Positions 39,068-51,944 are shown, numbered from the stretch's first letter. The stretch is 64,000 nt of DNA from Rouxiella badensis (GCF_002093665.1 NZ_MRWE01000003.1:62001-126000); one strand, 5' to 3'. Numbers and translations: made by a program. The notes: generated by a model from the letters alone, not told the origin.

Positions 39068-42000
39068 TCAGCGTGCTGGCGTGGTCAGGGCCTGTTTGTC
39101 GGCCTTGGACTGGCGCAGGATCTCGTGAATTTCAGGCTGCTCGATGGTGCCATCAATCTGATAGCGGATCAGCGAAATTTTGTTCCACAGCGGTGCCAAC
39201 GCCTGGCTTGCGGCAAAGACCGCGGCGCCGACGATTGGGTTTATCACAAACGCCGTCGCAACGCCGACCGTCGCGGAGATCTCTGGCGCAATAACCGCTT
39301 CAAGATCCAGCCTCTGGGTCACGAGGTCAACATTGCCGTTAATCGCGATATCCGCCGCCAGACCGTCAACCAACAGGTCGTTGGTGTGGATAACACCGTC
39401 CTTGATCCAGGCCGTCGACTTGATGGAGTCAAAGTAGAAACCTTTACCAAAGGTATCGCGGAAGTCGAGCTGAAGTTTGCGCAACAGTGCGTCGAAGCTG
39501 ACCAGACGCAACAACTGCCCCGCACGACCGCCGCCCATATTGATGATTTCACCCTTACCGAAGTCGGTTTTCATCGTGCCGTTCAGCGTCTTGGCATCCG
39601 GTTTCCACGGCGCGTCTTTCCAGTGCAGGTCAAAGTCTATCTTGAACGGTGCCCCCTTCAGCGGCGTGGTCACGCCTATGAAGGAAGTGGCACGGTCAAA
39701 ATTCTTGCCGCTCAGCGTGCCTTTGAGCGCCGTGCTGTCATGGTTTTGCGCATCTTGTTTCCAGTCGCCCTGCACGTCAAGACGGCCTTCACCGGTGTCG
39801 ATGACGCCATTGCGCAACGTCAGCAGGTTGCCCTGCGGAGCCAGATCGGCATCGACCTTACGCAGACTTTGTCCCATAAACCAGCAGGCTTCACAGCGCA
39901 CATTCAGCGCTGGCCAGTTGGCGAAAGACAGGTGGCGGCTAAACGGATTCTGCGTACCCTGGGTATCGCCGCTGTTGCCGCTCGCCGTGCTCCACTGCGG
40001 ATTAAAGTAAAGATAGCGCAGATTTGCCAGCCACGGACCGCTGCTGTTCATATCCAGCGTGCCGTCGATCTCTTTGCCTTTGGCCTTGATATGCATACCG
40101 TCATCGCTCTGCGTCGAGGTAAGCATCAGGTCATTCCACCCTTGACCGGCCAAGGTCAGGCGCGGCGTGGTCACCGTAATCTGATGCGGGAAGCCAAAGC
40201 CAACCAGCTTGCTGTTCTCGCTCTGAGTCGCTTTGTCCGGGGACAGCAGCGCCAGCCAGTTTTCGCCGTCGAGCGCAGGAAGATGCAACGTCAGGCTGCT
40301 GGTTGCCGGCAGCGCTGGGGTCTTGCTGGCATTGGCTTCCCAGGATGCACGGTCGAGCGTCAGCTGTTTACCCAGCAGCCAGCGGCTGTTGAAGCGATCT
40401 TTACCCGCCAGCACGCCGTTGAGAGTGAAGCTGTGCAAATCACCCTGCACGCTGACGCTAAGCGGCAAGGCGTGGCCAGGCGTCTTATTCAGCGGGTTAG
40501 GTAAGTGACTGCTCACATTCTTCAGATCGGCGTCGGCAGTCACCTTATAACTTGGCGAGCCTTTATACGGCAGCAGGATATCAACCGCGCTTTTCCAGTT
40601 CGCGCTGCCTGAAATCTTCGCCGCAATCGCCTTCGGCAGGCCAGGCAGCTTCGCAGGCTGCCAGTCACCGTTCAATCCGACAGTAATCTCATAGTTTTCA
40701 GGCTGTTCGAAGGTTTTAAAGTTAATGTTTACCGGCTGTCCAAGCAGGGTGCCGGTCATAGCGTTACTCTCAAGGTTGCCATTATCAAAGCTGAACTGGC
40801 CAGTCAGGTTCTGAACTTTGTTATCGATAGGCTTGATGTAAAGACTATTGTTCTGCAAATTCACGCCACCGGTCGCACGAACCAGCTTGCCGTTCAATGG
40901 GATATCTAAATGTAAGCGCCCACTGACATTGCCGCCAATTTGCAGCTCCTTAAGCGCAGCGCCGAGACTATTACGCAGCGGCGTTTCCTCAAAATAGTGG
41001 CCAACGTCGCTGCCCTGCCCGCTGATATCGGCATCGACGAACAGCTTTTCCTTCAGATAGTCAGGAATGTTGGCCACGATATTGTTGCCCGACACGTTGC
41101 CAAGCTGAGTATGCGCCGCCTTCATGAACAGACCGTCGTTGAGGAAGTCGAGATCGATGTCCAGATTGGTCAGTGCAGGCCATTCAGGCTGGAACTGGAA
41201 GGTGGAATGACGCAGCGGTACCCACACCTCAAACTGGCCTTCGTTATTTTTGAACGGGAACTGGTGAGGGTTACCGTTGAAGCTCAGCGTGGCGTTATCA
41301 ACCTGCCCGGCCTGAATCGCCGCGCTGAGATAGTCCACCAGTCCTTTACCCATCAGGGTTTCAGGGAAGTAGCGCCACGCCTGACCGCCGTCATAGACGC
41401 GAATACCAGAGAGGATTTTCAGCCATGGCTGGCCCTTGACGGGTTGGGTGTAGGTGAAGCCGCCGGTAGCCCACAGGCCGGTTGCCTTGACGCTGACGTC
41501 CTGCGACCACAGCGACCAGCCGTCATTATTGTTGGTCCAGTCGAAGGTACCGCTCGCCTGTCCGATTTCCAGCGGCGCGCGGAAGACTTTACCGAAAGGC
41601 AGCTGGCTGTTGTTCAGGTCAACGGTTAGGCGTCCACGAGGCACACTGCCGCTCAGCGTTCCGCCAAAATTGTTGACGCCCGGCAGCAGCTCCCAACGCT
41701 GCCAGCTCACGTCGTGCCATGAAAGGTTGAAGCGTGTTTGTTCAGGCTGTTTGAGCGGGATATCCAGCGCCAACTTGTCGACCCTGCCGGTGGGCTTCAG
41801 GTCTTTCCAGCGTTCAAGCAGCGCCGGGGTCAGGAATGAAATCGTCGGAATAAGTGGCCCAATGCGCTCAAGCTGGATATTGCTGCCGCGCAGGCGCAGC
41901 TGCTCCTGCTGGTCGGGGCCGAGGAACTGGGCATTGCCGCTGGTGCCATTTTCCGGCAGATAAAGTGCGTTGAGGGCGCCCTTCGGCCAGTCCTGACCGT

Positions 42001-42919
42001 CGGTTTGCAGGTTCAACTGCGGCGTTCCCACCTGCCAGCCATTACCCTGACGGCTGCCGTGCAGGGTCAGGTTATCAGCATCAAGTCGGTGCGACTGGCC
42101 GTCGGTGTGCCACACGGCCTCACCTTTTTTCACCTGCACATCTCCGGAGAACACCTGTCCGTCGCGCAGAGTGAGCCACGCAGCCAGACTAAAGTTGGCG
42201 CTTTCAAGCCCGGTGTTGCTGCGCAGCCAGCGGCTGAACCACGGCTTCATGTCGATATCATCGGCCTGAAGATAGATTTTGCCGTCGTTGAGCAGTCCGT
42301 CGTTGTCGTTGAGATCCATCCGCAGCTGCACGATGCCGTGCTGACCGTTGAAGCTCGACAGGCCCAGCTGGCCCTCGGCGCGGTGGCGGTTTGGCGAGTT
42401 GAGCCAGGTCATCTGCTGGATATCAAACTCGGCACGCGGCCCAGACGGCGTCAGGAAAGTAATGCGGCTATTGCGCAGGTCGAAGTGGTCAACCTGCTTG
42501 AGGAAGATGTCACTGATGCGGTTTGCCCCAATCGGGCTCCGTTTATTGTCATCGCCGCCCAGCGTAGAGTTTAAATCGAGCTGAAGATTGTAGAAGGTCA
42601 GATCGCGGAACTGCCAGCGCAGGTGAAGCAGCGACTGCCAGACGTCAAGCGCCAGCGTGATGCGTTCAACTTTGGAGGAGGACTCTGGCAACTTGACCGA
42701 TAAATCTCTGAGCTCGAGCATCGGACCGAAGGTCTGCCAGCTGCCGTGAACCTGCGAGAGGGCGATCGGCACGCCGGTCATAGACTGAATTTTATCGACG
42801 ATAGGCTGTTTAAAGCGGTCGAGCTGGGGTAATGCAAGACGCAAGCCACTGATCGCCAACGCGACGATCACTACAATCGTCGCGAAGCTGGTAAGCAGTA
42901 TCCCGGGCAGTCGCCTCAC
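39068..42919 (-). CDS. yhdP: YhdP, AsmA-like inter-membrane lipid transport protein
   Basis: A 1283-residue protein of the AsmA/YhdP family (1266 in E. coli). It has one N-terminal membrane anchor (about 8-28), a long periplasmic beta-groove region (DUF3971) and a C-terminal DUF3971/AsmA2 segment. With TamB and YdbH it supports phospholipid movement to the outer membrane and the permeability barrier. It lies between tldD and rng as in E. coli. Confidence 0.95.
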   Translation of the reverse strand: MRRLPGILLTSFATIVVIVALAISGLRLALPQLDRFKQPIVDKIQSMTGVPIALSQVHGSWQTFGPMLELRDLSVKLPESSSKVERITLALDVWQSLLHLRWQFRDLTFYNLQLDLNSTLGGDDNKRSPIGANRISDIFLKQVDHFDLRNSRITFLTPSGPRAEFDIQQMTWLNSPNRHRAEGQLGLSSFNGQHGIVQLRMDLNDNDGLLNDGKIYLQADDIDMKPWFSRWLRSNTGLESANFSLAAWLTLRDGQVFSGDVQVKKGEAVWHTDGQSHRLDADNLTLHGSRQGNGWQVGTPQLNLQTDGQDWPKGALNALYLPENGTSGNAQFLGPDQQEQLRLRGSNIQLERIGPLIPTISFLTPALLERWKDLKPTGRVDKLALDIPLKQPEQTRFNLSWHDVSWQRWELLPGVNNFGGTLSGSVPRGRLTVDLNNSQLPFGKVFRAPLEIGQASGTFDWTNNNDGWSLWSQDVSVKATGLWATGGFTYTQPVKGQPWLKILSGIRVYDGGQAWRYFPETLMGKGLVDYLSAAIQAGQVDNATLSFNGNPHQFPFKNNEGQFEVWVPLRHSTFQFQPEWPALTNLDIDLDFLNDGLFMKAAHTQLGNVSGNNIVANIPDYLKEKLFVDADISGQGSDVGHYFEETPLRNSLGAALKELQIGGNVSGRLHLDIPLNGKLVRATGGVNLQNNSLYIKPIDNKVQNLTGQFSFDNGNLESNAMTGTLLGQPVNINFKTFEQPENYEITVGLNGDWQPAKLPGLPKAIAAKISGSANWKSAVDILLPYKGSPSYKVTADADLKNVSSHLPNPLNKTPGHALPLSVSVQGDLHSFTLNGVLAGKDRFNSRWLLGKQLTLDRASWEANASKTPALPATSSLTLHLPALDGENWLALLSPDKATQSENSKLVGFGFPHQITVTTPRLTLAGQGWNDLMLTSTQSDDGMHIKAKGKEIDGTLDMNSSGPWLANLRYLYFNPQWSTASGNSGDTQGTQNPFSRHLSFANWPALNVRCEACWFMGQSLRKVDADLAPQGNLLTLRNGVIDTGEGRLDVQGDWKQDAQNHDSTALKGTLSGKNFDRATSFIGVTTPLKGAPFKIDFDLHWKDAPWKPDAKTLNGTMKTDFGKGEIINMGGGRAGQLLRLVSFDALLRKLQLDFRDTFGKGFYFDSIKSTAWIKDGVIHTNDLLVDGLAADIAINGNVDLVTQRLDLEAVIAPEISATVGVATAFVINPIVGAAVFAASQALAPLWNKISLIRYQIDGTIEQPEIHEILRQSKADKQALTTPAR

Positions 42920-43014
42920 ACTTATCTCCTTGTATTCTATTCAGCGCTGAAATCGACTACGCAAGATAATCCTACGTTAAAACCAGGCCACAAATAACCA
43001 GTTAATTCTGGGAA

Positions 43015-44484
43015 TTACATCATGACGACGTCAAATTGCTCTTGACTGTACAACGGCTCAATCTGGACCTTGACCTGTTTGCCGACGAAAATTTCGACCT
43101 CGGCCAGCGCATGGGACTCTTCGCCCTTCAAGGCGTCACCGACGGCAACGGAGGCGTAAACCAGGAACCGGTCCGCATCATAGGCGTGATGCACGCGCAC
43201 AATCTCACGCAGGATTTCGTAGCATACCGTTTCAACGGTTTTAACCGTTCCACGGCCGTGACAAGTTGGACAATCGCTGCAGAGAACATGTTCCACGCTT
43301 TCACGGGTTCTTTTACGCGTCATCTCGACCAGACCTAGCGCGGAGAAGCCGTGAATGCCGGTTTTCACGCGGTCCTTCGACAGCGCCTGCTCCAGCGAGT
43401 GCAGCACGCGACGGCGGTGGTCCTCATTAGACATATCGATGAAGTCAATGATGATGATGCCACCGAGATTGCGCAGCCGCAGCTGGCGGGCAATCGCCTG
43501 CGTCGCTTCGGTGTTGGTATTGAAGATAGTCTCTTCGAGATTGCGATGCCCCACGAACGCACCGGTGTTGATATCAATGGTGGTCATGGCTTCGGTCTGA
43601 TCGATTATCAGATAGCCACCCGACTTCAGCTCCACCTTACGCTCCAGCGCACGCTGGATTTCGTTTTCGACGTCATAGAGGTCGAAGATAGGCTGCTTGC
43701 CGCTGTAGTGCTCAAGCTTGTCGGTCAGCTCCGGCATGTATTCGCTGGTGAACTCGAGCAGCAGCTCGTAGGTCAGACGGGAGTCAACGCGGATGCGGTG
43801 CAGCTCCTGGCCGGCGAAGTCTCGCAGCACGCGGTGCGCCAGCGCAAGCTCACCGTAGAGCTTGCACTTGGTCACGTTGCGGCGTTTGCGCTCCATCACC
43901 TTGGTCCACAGGCGTTTCAGATAGGCGGCGTCCTGCGCCAGCTCTTCTGCCCGCACGCCTTCGGCAGCGGTACGAATGATATAGCCGCCCTGCTCGTCGC
44001 AGTGGGCAGAAACAATTTTCTTGAGGCGGTCGCGCTCGGCTTCACTCTCGATGCGCTGTGAGACACCCACGTGCGATGCACCTGGCATAAAGACCAGATA
44101 ACGGGAAGGCAGGGTAATGTCGGTGGTCAGACGTGCGCCCTTGGTCCCGAGCGGATCTTTCACGACCTGCACCATCAGATCCTGGCCCTGATGAACCAGT
44201 TCGACGATGTCGCGTACGTTGAAGTTTTTCTGTTCTTCGCGCGCCACACACTCGGTGTGCGGCATGATGTCCGAGGCGTGCAGGAAAGCGGCTTTTTCGA
44301 GACCAATATCAACAAAAGCCGCCTGCATTCCGGGCAGGACACGGCTCACGCGACCTTTGTAAATATTCCCTGCAATACCGCGTTTTGCCTCTCGTTCTAC
44401 GTGGATCTCTTGCAAGATGCCACCGTCGATGTATGCCACCCGAGTTTCCGATGGGGTAACATTGACCAGTAATTCAGCCGTCAT
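43015..44484 (-). CDS. rng: RNase G
   Basis: A 489-residue RNase E/G family endonuclease, the same length as in E. coli with start 44484 ([12 protein letters not shown]). It has an N-terminal S1 domain (about 38-125), the catalytic acidic residues around [11 protein letters not shown] and IIIDFIDM, and the zinc-link CPTC ([10 protein letters not shown]). It matures the 16S rRNA 5' end and degrades some mRNAs. It overlaps yhdE by 11 nt. Confidence 0.97.
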   Translation of the reverse strand: MTAELLVNVTPSETRVAYIDGGILQEIHVEREAKRGIAGNIYKGRVSRVLPGMQAAFVDIGLEKAAFLHASDIMPHTECVAREEQKNFNVRDIVELVHQGQDLMVQVVKDPLGTKGARLTTDITLPSRYLVFMPGASHVGVSQRIESEAERDRLKKIVSAHCDEQGGYIIRTAAEGVRAEELAQDAAYLKRLWTKVMERKRRNVTKCKLYGELALAHRVLRDFAGQELHRIRVDSRLTYELLLEFTSEYMPELTDKLEHYSGKQPIFDLYDVENEIQRALERKVELKSGGYLIIDQTEAMTTIDINTGAFVGHRNLEETIFNTNTEATQAIARQLRLRNLGGIIIIDFIDMSNEDHRRRVLHSLEQALSKDRVKTGIHGFSALGLVEMTRKRTRESVEHVLCSDCPTCHGRGTVKTVETVCYEILREIVRVHHAYDADRFLVYASVAVGDALKGEESHALAEVEIFVGKQVKVQIEPLYSQEQFDVVMM

Positions 44485-45067
44485 GCTTTCTCCTAAGAAC
44501 GCGTAGTGCAACAAAATTACTGTACAGCTCTTGGGTCTCGACCAGAGGGAGTCCCACTACTGCATAGTAACTGCCGCGGATCTCACGGACGAAACATCCG
44601 CCCTTTCCTTGAATACCGTATGCCCCCGCTTTATCCATGGGCTCACCGCTGGAAATATAGTGCTCTATATCCTCAGATGATAGCGTTCTGAAAGTGACAT
44701 CGGTCACAACCAACGCACTCAGGTGTTGTTGGGTATCGGCGAGAGCTATAGCGGTCATTACCTGATGTTGACGTCCTGACAACGCCGCCAGCATTTCAGC
44801 AGCCTGCTGAATATCGGCAGGTTTTTCCAAAACATATCCATCAAGTACCACAATAGTGTCTGCGCCCAATACCGGCAAGTCCTGAGGGGCAACGGCCACG
44901 CCTGCACGCGCCTTATCCAGCGCCAGACGTTGTACGTAGTCGGCGGGAGCTTCGTCAGGGTGGCGCTGTTCGGCCACGTCGGTCATTAAACGTTCGAAGG
45001 GCAGCTCCAGCATCGTTAACAATTCACGACGACGCGGCGAACCCGATGCGAGATAAAGTAAAGTCAT
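44474..45067 (-). CDS. yhdE: YhdE, Maf-type dTTP/UTP pyrophosphatase
   Basis: A 197-residue Maf protein, the same length as E. coli YhdE from start 45067 ([13 protein letters not shown]). The SGSPRR motif (8-13) and the catalytic region GADTIV are present. It hydrolyses dTTP, UTP and modified pyrimidine triphosphates to monophosphates. It is squeezed between mreD (7-nt gap) and rng (11-nt overlap). Confidence 0.95.
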   Translation of the reverse strand: MTLLYLASGSPRRRELLTMLELPFERLMTDVAEQRHPDEAPADYVQRLALDKARAGVAVAPQDLPVLGADTIVVLDGYVLEKPADIQQAAEMLAALSGRQHQVMTAIALADTQQHLSALVVTDVTFRTLSSEDIEHYISSGEPMDKAGAYGIQGKGGCFVREIRGSYYAVVGLPLVETQELYSNFVALRVLRRKHDG

Positions 45068-45074
45068 AATGCCC

Positions 45075-45563
45075 TTATTGTACGGCAAATTGACGGCGGA
45101 TTTTACGCATCAGCAAGAACAGCCAAGGCCAGAGCACGCCATCAACCACGCTGCTCCAGAAAATCTGCGGTCGGAAAGTCACGTTGACCACCAGGAACTC
45201 GGCCCAGAAGACAATCACGTTCACCGCCATCGATAACAGCATGACAATCAGCGCCTGTTGCCAGAGCGCCATGTTACGGAACAGCTGAAATTTGAACGCC
45301 ACCAGATACGCGGTGATAGCTAACGCCAGAGCGCGCACCCCCAACGTTGAACCGAGAACCAGGTCCATCACGAAGCCCACCAGGAAACCGGTGCCGACGT
45401 TAACCCGATGCGGGAGCGCCATCACCCAATAAATCAGGATAAGCATCAACCAGGAAGGTCGGAACATGTAGATTTGGTCGGGCCATGGCATGACCTGCAA
45501 TAACATGGCTATCACAAAGGATAGCCAAATTATCCAGCGTCCGTGGCTGCGGTAGCCGTTCAT
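45075..45563 (-). CDS. mreD: MreD, elongasome membrane protein
   Basis: A 162-residue integral membrane protein with about five or six helices, the E. coli length. It is part of the MreBCD-RodZ-PBP2-RodA rod complex that directs lateral wall growth. Its start overlaps the mreC stop by 4 nt. Confidence 0.95.
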   Translation of the reverse strand: MNGYRSHGRWIIWLSFVIAMLLQVMPWPDQIYMFRPSWLMLILIYWVMALPHRVNVGTGFLVGFVMDLVLGSTLGVRALALAITAYLVAFKFQLFRNMALWQQALIVMLLSMAVNVIVFWAEFLVVNVTFRPQIFWSSVVDGVLWPWLFLLMRKIRRQFAVQ

Positions 45564-46558
45564 CGTCTGCTACCTGAGGTTGTGGCTGGCGTGGTTGCGG
45601 TTCCGGTCGCAGGAGCAGGCACCGGTGCCGGTGGCCCCATTTCGTTCGGCGGCGGCAGAACCTGCGGCATCATCTGCATCAGTCGTTCGGTTGCGATACG
45701 GTGAACTTCATCCGGTGACATTGGCTTGTCGCCGTTAGGATCAGCCCCCCACAGCAGCAGCAGATAGCGCAGGCGCTGAAGACCGGCAGTTGGACGTGCC
45801 TGAATTACGGTGTAGGCGCGCTGGTTGTCGACCTTGACGGAAGAGACCACGGCCACCGGATAACCTTCAGGGAAGCGACCGCCCAGACCAGACGTCACCA
45901 GCACATCGCCCACCCGGATGTCGGTATTGGCGGGCAGGTGTTCAAGCTGGAGGTCATCGGTACAGCCACTGCCAGCAGCAATGACGCGGATATCGTTACG
46001 CAGCACCTGAATAGGGATAGCGTGCGAGGCATCGCAAATCAGCAATACGCGGCTGGTCACGGCCGCAACGGCGATAACCTGTCCCACCACGCCTTTGTCG
46101 CTGATAACCGGCTGCCCAACGTAAACGCCGCTGTTGCTGCCTTTATCAATGACAATCTGGTCGCTGTAAGGGTCATTGCTGGTAGAGAGAACCTGCGTCA
46201 CCATTTTATGCTCGTCCTGACGCAGCGGGGATCCCAGCAGTTCGCGAAGACGGGCGTTCTCCTGCTTGAATTGTCCCAGCAGCAGCAAATCACTGTTTTT
46301 CAGCAGCAGTTCCTGACGCAGGGCGCGGTTTTCCAGCTCGAGCTGTTGGCGTGACGCGAAAGTCTGAGAGACGTTATCCAGGAATTCTCTTGGCGCATTG
46401 GACAAGAAATAGAAAGGGCTGACGGCAGTATCCATATAGGTGCGGATCTGTACGAACGTACCTATCTTACTGTCGGCAAAAATTAGGACGATGGCCGTAA
46501 GAATAGCCAAAAAAAGTCGCAACTGCAGAGACGGACCTCTGCTAAAAATAGGCTTCAT
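45560..46558 (-). CDS. mreC: MreC, periplasmic scaffold of the elongasome
   Basis: A 332-residue protein. The start at 46558 ([12 protein letters not shown]) matches the family; an extension from 46612 does not. It has one membrane anchor (about 14-30), a coiled coil (about 65-110), a beta-barrel domain and a Pro/Ala/Thr-rich C-terminal tail that is shorter than in E. coli. It activates PBP2-RodA. The gene follows mreB after a 222-bp gap holding a repeat element. Confidence 0.95.
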   Translation of the reverse strand: MKPIFSRGPSLQLRLFLAILTAIVLIFADSKIGTFVQIRTYMDTAVSPFYFLSNAPREFLDNVSQTFASRQQLELENRALRQELLLKNSDLLLLGQFKQENARLRELLGSPLRQDEHKMVTQVLSTSNDPYSDQIVIDKGSNSGVYVGQPVISDKGVVGQVIAVAAVTSRVLLICDASHAIPIQVLRNDIRVIAAGSGCTDDLQLEHLPANTDIRVGDVLVTSGLGGRFPEGYPVAVVSSVKVDNQRAYTVIQARPTAGLQRLRYLLLLWGADPNGDKPMSPDEVHRIATERLMQMMPQVLPPPNEMGPPAPVPAPATGTATTPATTSGSRR

Positions 46559-46680
46559 AAAATATGCGAGTTCCTCGGCAACGGGAAAATTCAGCCGATC
46601 TGTGCGAAACATTACCCTAACAGGAATGGTAGCAGGTATAAAAAGGGGACAGCCCTGTTCCGCGGCAGGCTAGTTTTCAC

Positions 46681-46747
46681 TATACCCGACGTACCTGAAG
46701 CCGCAAGGCGTCAACGCGCTCGGCGGCTTCAAATACTTGTGGGCATA
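46681..46747. repeat. Short palindromic repeat element, copy A, between mreB and mreC
   Basis: A 67-bp element bounded by TATACCC and GGGCATA, with an internal stem GAAGCCGC (46697-46704) / GCGGCTTC (46723-46730). Without a U-tract it is not a standard terminator, but a folded RNA here would lie between the mreB and mreC messages. Confidence 0.6.
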
Positions 46748-46780
46748 CACTACTCTTCAGTCGCGTATTCTTTAGCAGTC

Positions 46781-48171
<1,391 letters not shown>

Positions 48172-50109
48172 TTAAACCCCGTGGTTGTGTGAATATTTTT
48201 TACCAACAGGGTCAACAATCTGCGGCGTGGCAAAAAAATCTCCCTGACCACCGTGAATTCCGTTTTCCAACAGGACGAGCCACTCGTCAATTGTGCGAAC
48301 ACCCGAGGCGTAGACCTTGGCCTGCGTGCCTTTACAGGCGCTCAGCAAACTTTGCACAAACAGCTGATTTTCAACCCGCTTATCGATATCGCGTACCAAT
48401 CCGGGGTGAAGTTTTACCCTTTCAATCGGGAAAGACTTCAGATAAGACGTACTGACGACGGTCAGTCCAGCCTGAGAAACGGCCAGTCTGCACCCCAACC
48501 CCATTAACAATCGGAGTGCGGGACGAAGACGGTCGATATGTTGACAGAGATCGGCCTCTGCAAGTTCAATAAGAATTCGATTTCTCTGCTTTTTTTCGCG
48601 CTGGAGCAAAACATCACGCAGCCAGCGGACAAACGAGCGTTGCAATAATGAATCAACGGTCAGGTGAAATGCCAGCGTCTCGTCCGGCCATTGGGCCAGT
48701 AACGGAATAATCTGACTGACCATTCTTCTGTCGAAACTTTGCGCCATGCCAAACTGGGTAACCAACGGGATAAACTCGGCCGCCAGCAGCTCGCGGGTGC
48801 CGTCAAAGATGCGCCGCTGAACCTCACGGTGATCGAGCACGCCCGCCTTGTTCATGGCCGGTTTCTGATAAAGACGTGGGCCGCCGCGCGCCAGCGTCTC
48901 TTCGAGCAGCGTACGCCATCTCACGCTGCCCCGCCCCTGTTCCGGCACGCTGCTGTCGTAGACCGACCAACTGTTGCTGCCCTTGAACGCCGCGTGGCGA
49001 GTGGCCTGCTCGGCGTAGTCCATCACCTGGTCCAGATTCTGGCCGAAGCGATAGGCACTGATACCTATATAGAAGAGCGCATCGCGGTCAATAATAGATG
49101 AGGAAGGAATCACCCCGGCCGCGTTGACCAACTGAGCCGCCATCACCTCGGCGTCTTTCAGCGTACTGTGCGGCAGCAGAACCGCGAAATCGCTGTGGTA
49201 GTAGCGCGCCAGAAGCGCAGACGGATAGCGCATCACAAAGGTTGACAACAGATTCACCACCGACGACATCAGGTCTTTCACCGGCCCCTGCCCGTGGTTA
49301 TCGCGCAGCGTATCGAAGTCCGGCAGGCGGATGAGCATAATAATGCCGTAGGCGCCGTCCTCTTCCAGCTCGGTGGTCAACTGGTTATCAAAGAACAGGC
49401 GGTTGCTGAGCCCGGTTTTTGCATCTTGCTGCGCATAGGCGCGAATCAGGGTATCAACCCGGCTGCGCTGTTCACGCGCTTCGCCGAGGTCGACCAACAG
49501 CTTGTCAATCGCCGCGCTTGTCTTCGCCGGCCATTCGTTCACGTCGCCCATCGGCAGATTGTCGCGCTGACCGCGCAGAATACGCGTCGCCCTATCCTCT
49601 AACCGCTCGAGGCCTCGGGTCTGCAAACGCAGCCAACGGAAGCTGGCGAGCGTGGCAACGATGATGAGCAAAATCGAGAAGCTAATATAGAGCGTGGTAC
49701 GCAGTGAACGCGCATAGCTGCTCACCGGATCGAGGTAGACCACCTTGAGGCTGAGATCCGGATGCTGTACCAGTGGGATGCGCTGGGTGATAAAGTCGGG
49801 AAAATGGCTGGCCCAGGCGTTGCCGTAGTCAGGAGAGTTATCGTGGCGGTAAACGATTCCGTGCCCAGCAACAACCTCAAGGCTGCTAATATCTAACTGG
49901 TTCATCGCCAACGGCAGCCAGGTCTTCAACGAAGACGGCGGGTTTTCCAGCAGGCTTTGATCGACTGAGGTAGACAGCGCCCGCAGATGCTGCTCGGCGC
50001 TCTGTTTATTCAGATAGACAAAGCTGAAGGTCACGCCCACCAGCATCAAAAAGATGGTGAGCGCGACCAGCATAGAAATCATCGCATATAATCTGGTAGT
50101 AAATCGCAT
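48172..50109 (-). CDS. csrD: CsrD, degenerate GGDEF-EAL regulator of CsrB/CsrC decay
   Basis: A 645-residue protein matching E. coli CsrD. It has two N-terminal membrane helices around a periplasmic loop (about 8-30 and 133-155), a HAMP-like segment, a degenerate GGDEF domain reading HSDF where GGDEF would be, and an EAL domain lacking its motif. Both domains are thus non-catalytic. CsrD presents the small RNAs CsrB and CsrC to RNase E, raising CsrA activity. It precedes mreB. Confidence 0.94.
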   Translation of the reverse strand: MRFTTRLYAMISMLVALTIFLMLVGVTFSFVYLNKQSAEQHLRALSTSVDQSLLENPPSSLKTWLPLAMNQLDISSLEVVAGHGIVYRHDNSPDYGNAWASHFPDFITQRIPLVQHPDLSLKVVYLDPVSSYARSLRTTLYISFSILLIIVATLASFRWLRLQTRGLERLEDRATRILRGQRDNLPMGDVNEWPAKTSAAIDKLLVDLGEAREQRSRVDTLIRAYAQQDAKTGLSNRLFFDNQLTTELEEDGAYGIIMLIRLPDFDTLRDNHGQGPVKDLMSSVVNLLSTFVMRYPSALLARYYHSDFAVLLPHSTLKDAEVMAAQLVNAAGVIPSSSIIDRDALFYIGISAYRFGQNLDQVMDYAEQATRHAAFKGSNSWSVYDSSVPEQGRGSVRWRTLLEETLARGGPRLYQKPAMNKAGVLDHREVQRRIFDGTRELLAAEFIPLVTQFGMAQSFDRRMVSQIIPLLAQWPDETLAFHLTVDSLLQRSFVRWLRDVLLQREKKQRNRILIELAEADLCQHIDRLRPALRLLMGLGCRLAVSQAGLTVVSTSYLKSFPIERVKLHPGLVRDIDKRVENQLFVQSLLSACKGTQAKVYASGVRTIDEWLVLLENGIHGGQGDFFATPQIVDPVGKKYSHNHGV

Positions 50110-50332
50110 CCATGTGCCTTACTCAGTTTATGTGGTGTATCGTGGTTAAACAGATGTGGAATAAATCGGTTTAGCGAAAAGTCCTGATTCACGACAGGCG
50201 TATATAAATAGCATAGTAAGGTGTTATGCCGTCAATTCAGAATTCTTATGTATGAATATCACTACCTTTATAAAAGAACTATAACCTCCCAATGCCGTTC
50301 AAGACGAAGGGTCATTTCCCCCGGAGCATGTC

Positions 50333-51334
50333 ATGAGCCATAAAAAAGTATTAACCGAAGCAGACGTCACGCCGGAAAGCATCTTCTACGATCGCCGCAA
50401 GGTGTTGCAGGCGCTGGGGCTTGGTGCCGCATCGCTGGCTTTCCCGGGTACCTCGCAGGCCGATCTGCTTTCTTGGTTCAAGGGCAACGATCGCCCGCAA
50501 GCGCCTGCCGGGAAACCGCTGGATTTCACCAAACCCGCGATGTATCAGGCCAATCTGCCGTTAACGCCGGAGGACAAGGTTTCTGGCTACAACAATTTTT
50601 ACGAATTTGGCCTCGATAAGGCCGATCCTGCCGCCAACGCCGGGCAACTGCCGACGTCACCGTGGAAGGTCACCATTGACGGCGAGGTCGGTAAACCGAT
50701 GACGCTGGATATGGACGACATCCTCAAGCGTTTCCCGCTGGAGCAGCGAATTTACCGCATGCGCTGCGTCGAGGCATGGTCGATGGTCGTGCCGTGGGTC
50801 GGTTTTCCGCTCAGCGCACTGCTGAAACTGGTCGAACCGACCAGCGATGCGCGCTACGTGGCGTTTACAACCTTATATGACCCTGAACATATGCCGGGGC
50901 AAAAAGACCGCTTTATCGGCGGCGGCCTGAACTATCCGTACGTTGAAGGACTGCGTCTCGACGAAGCGATGAATCCGCTGGCGCTGCTGTCGGTCGGGGT
51001 TTACGGCAAAACCATGCCGCCGCAGAACGGTGCGCCGATTCGCCTAACCATTCCGTGGAAATACGGCTTTAAAGGCATCAAGTCGATCGTGCACATTCGC
51101 CTGGTGAAGGAGCAGCCGCCGACCACCTGGAACCAGATTGCCGCCGACGAATACGGCTTCTATGCCAACGTGAACCCGCACGTGGACCATCCTCGCTGGT
51201 CGCAGGCGACAGAACGCTTTATCGGTTCCGGCGGCTTGCTTGACGTACAGCGCCAACCGACCCTGCTGTATAACGGCTATGAAAAAGAGGTCGGCCACCT
51301 GTATCACGGTTTAGACCTGCGGAAAAACTATTGA
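50333..51334 (+). CDS. msrP: MsrP, periplasmic methionine-sulfoxide reductase (Mo subunit)
   Basis: A 333-residue molybdopterin oxidoreductase. The Tat signal has the twin arginine in [13 protein letters not shown] (residues 19-31), and the Mo ligand is Cys145 (RMRCVEAW). It repairs oxidised methionine in envelope proteins. It is followed 1 nt later by msrQ. Confidence 0.96.
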   Translation: MSHKKVLTEADVTPESIFYDRRKVLQALGLGAASLAFPGTSQADLLSWFKGNDRPQAPAGKPLDFTKPAMYQANLPLTPEDKVSGYNNFYEFGLDKADPAANAGQLPTSPWKVTIDGEVGKPMTLDMDDILKRFPLEQRIYRMRCVEAWSMVVPWVGFPLSALLKLVEPTSDARYVAFTTLYDPEHMPGQKDRFIGGGLNYPYVEGLRLDEAMNPLALLSVGVYGKTMPPQNGAPIRLTIPWKYGFKGIKSIVHIRLVKEQPPTTWNQIAADEYGFYANVNPHVDHPRWSQATERFIGSGGLLDVQRQPTLLYNGYEKEVGHLYHGLDLRKNY

Positions 51335-51335
51335 T

Positions 51336-51944
51336 ATGAAGATCCCTCGCCTTTCATTAAAGCAAATTACGTGGTTGAAGGTTTTAATCCATTTAGCGGC
51401 ATTTTTGCCGCTTTTGTGGATTATCTTGTCTATCAATCAGGGATGGTTCAGCGCCGATCCGGCAAAAGATATCCAGCATTTTACCGGCAGAATGGCGCTA
51501 AAATTGCTGTTGGCGTCTTTGCTGGTGACTCCGCTTGCACGTTACGCCAAACAGCCGCTGCTGATTCGCGTTCGTCGCCTGCTCGGCCTGTGGTGCTTCG
51601 CCTGGGCAACGATTCATCTGCTCAGTTACTCGTTTTTGGAGTTGGGGATCCACAATTTGGGGCTGCTCGGCAGCGAGCTGATTTCGCGTCCCTATCTCAC
51701 GCTGGGGATTATTAGCTGGATAATTTTGCTGTTTCTGGCGGCAACGTCTACGCTTTGGTCACAGCGTAAGCTCGGGAAAAAATGGCAGATTTTGCATAAC
51801 GGTATCTATCTGGTGCTGATTTTGGCCCCGATTCACTATTTATGGTCGGTAAAGACATTTTCGCCACAACCGTTCATTTACGCGCTATTTGCAGCGATCT
51901 TGCTGCTTCTACGCTACAAGAAGTTTCGGCAGTGGTTGCGCTGA
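51336..51944 (+). CDS. msrQ: MsrQ, haem-binding membrane subunit of MsrPQ
   Basis: A 202-residue protein with about six membrane helices and histidines in [14 protein letters not shown] and ILAPIHYLW that fit haem-b ligation. It passes electrons from the quinone pool to MsrP. It belongs to the ferric-reductase-like (YedZ) family. A perfect inverted repeat follows in the gap. Confidence 0.95.
   Translation: MKIPRLSLKQITWLKVLIHLAAFLPLLWIILSINQGWFSADPAKDIQHFTGRMALKLLLASLLVTPLARYAKQPLLIRVRRLLGLWCFAWATIHLLSYSFLELGIHNLGLLGSELISRPYLTLGIISWIILLFLAATSTLWSQRKLGKKWQILHNGIYLVLILAPIHYLWSVKTFSPQPFIYALFAAILLLLRYKKFRQWLR

Noticed and set aside
39038-40504. 488-codon plus-strand frame opposite yhdP
   Set aside because: It is antisense to a well-conserved yhdP gene and arises from its codon bias; the translated sequence shows no domain.
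48172-50109. Active diguanylate cyclase/phosphodiesterase
   Set aside because: The GGDEF position reads HSDF and the EAL motif is missing; whole-length similarity is to CsrD, a non-catalytic RNA-decay regulator.
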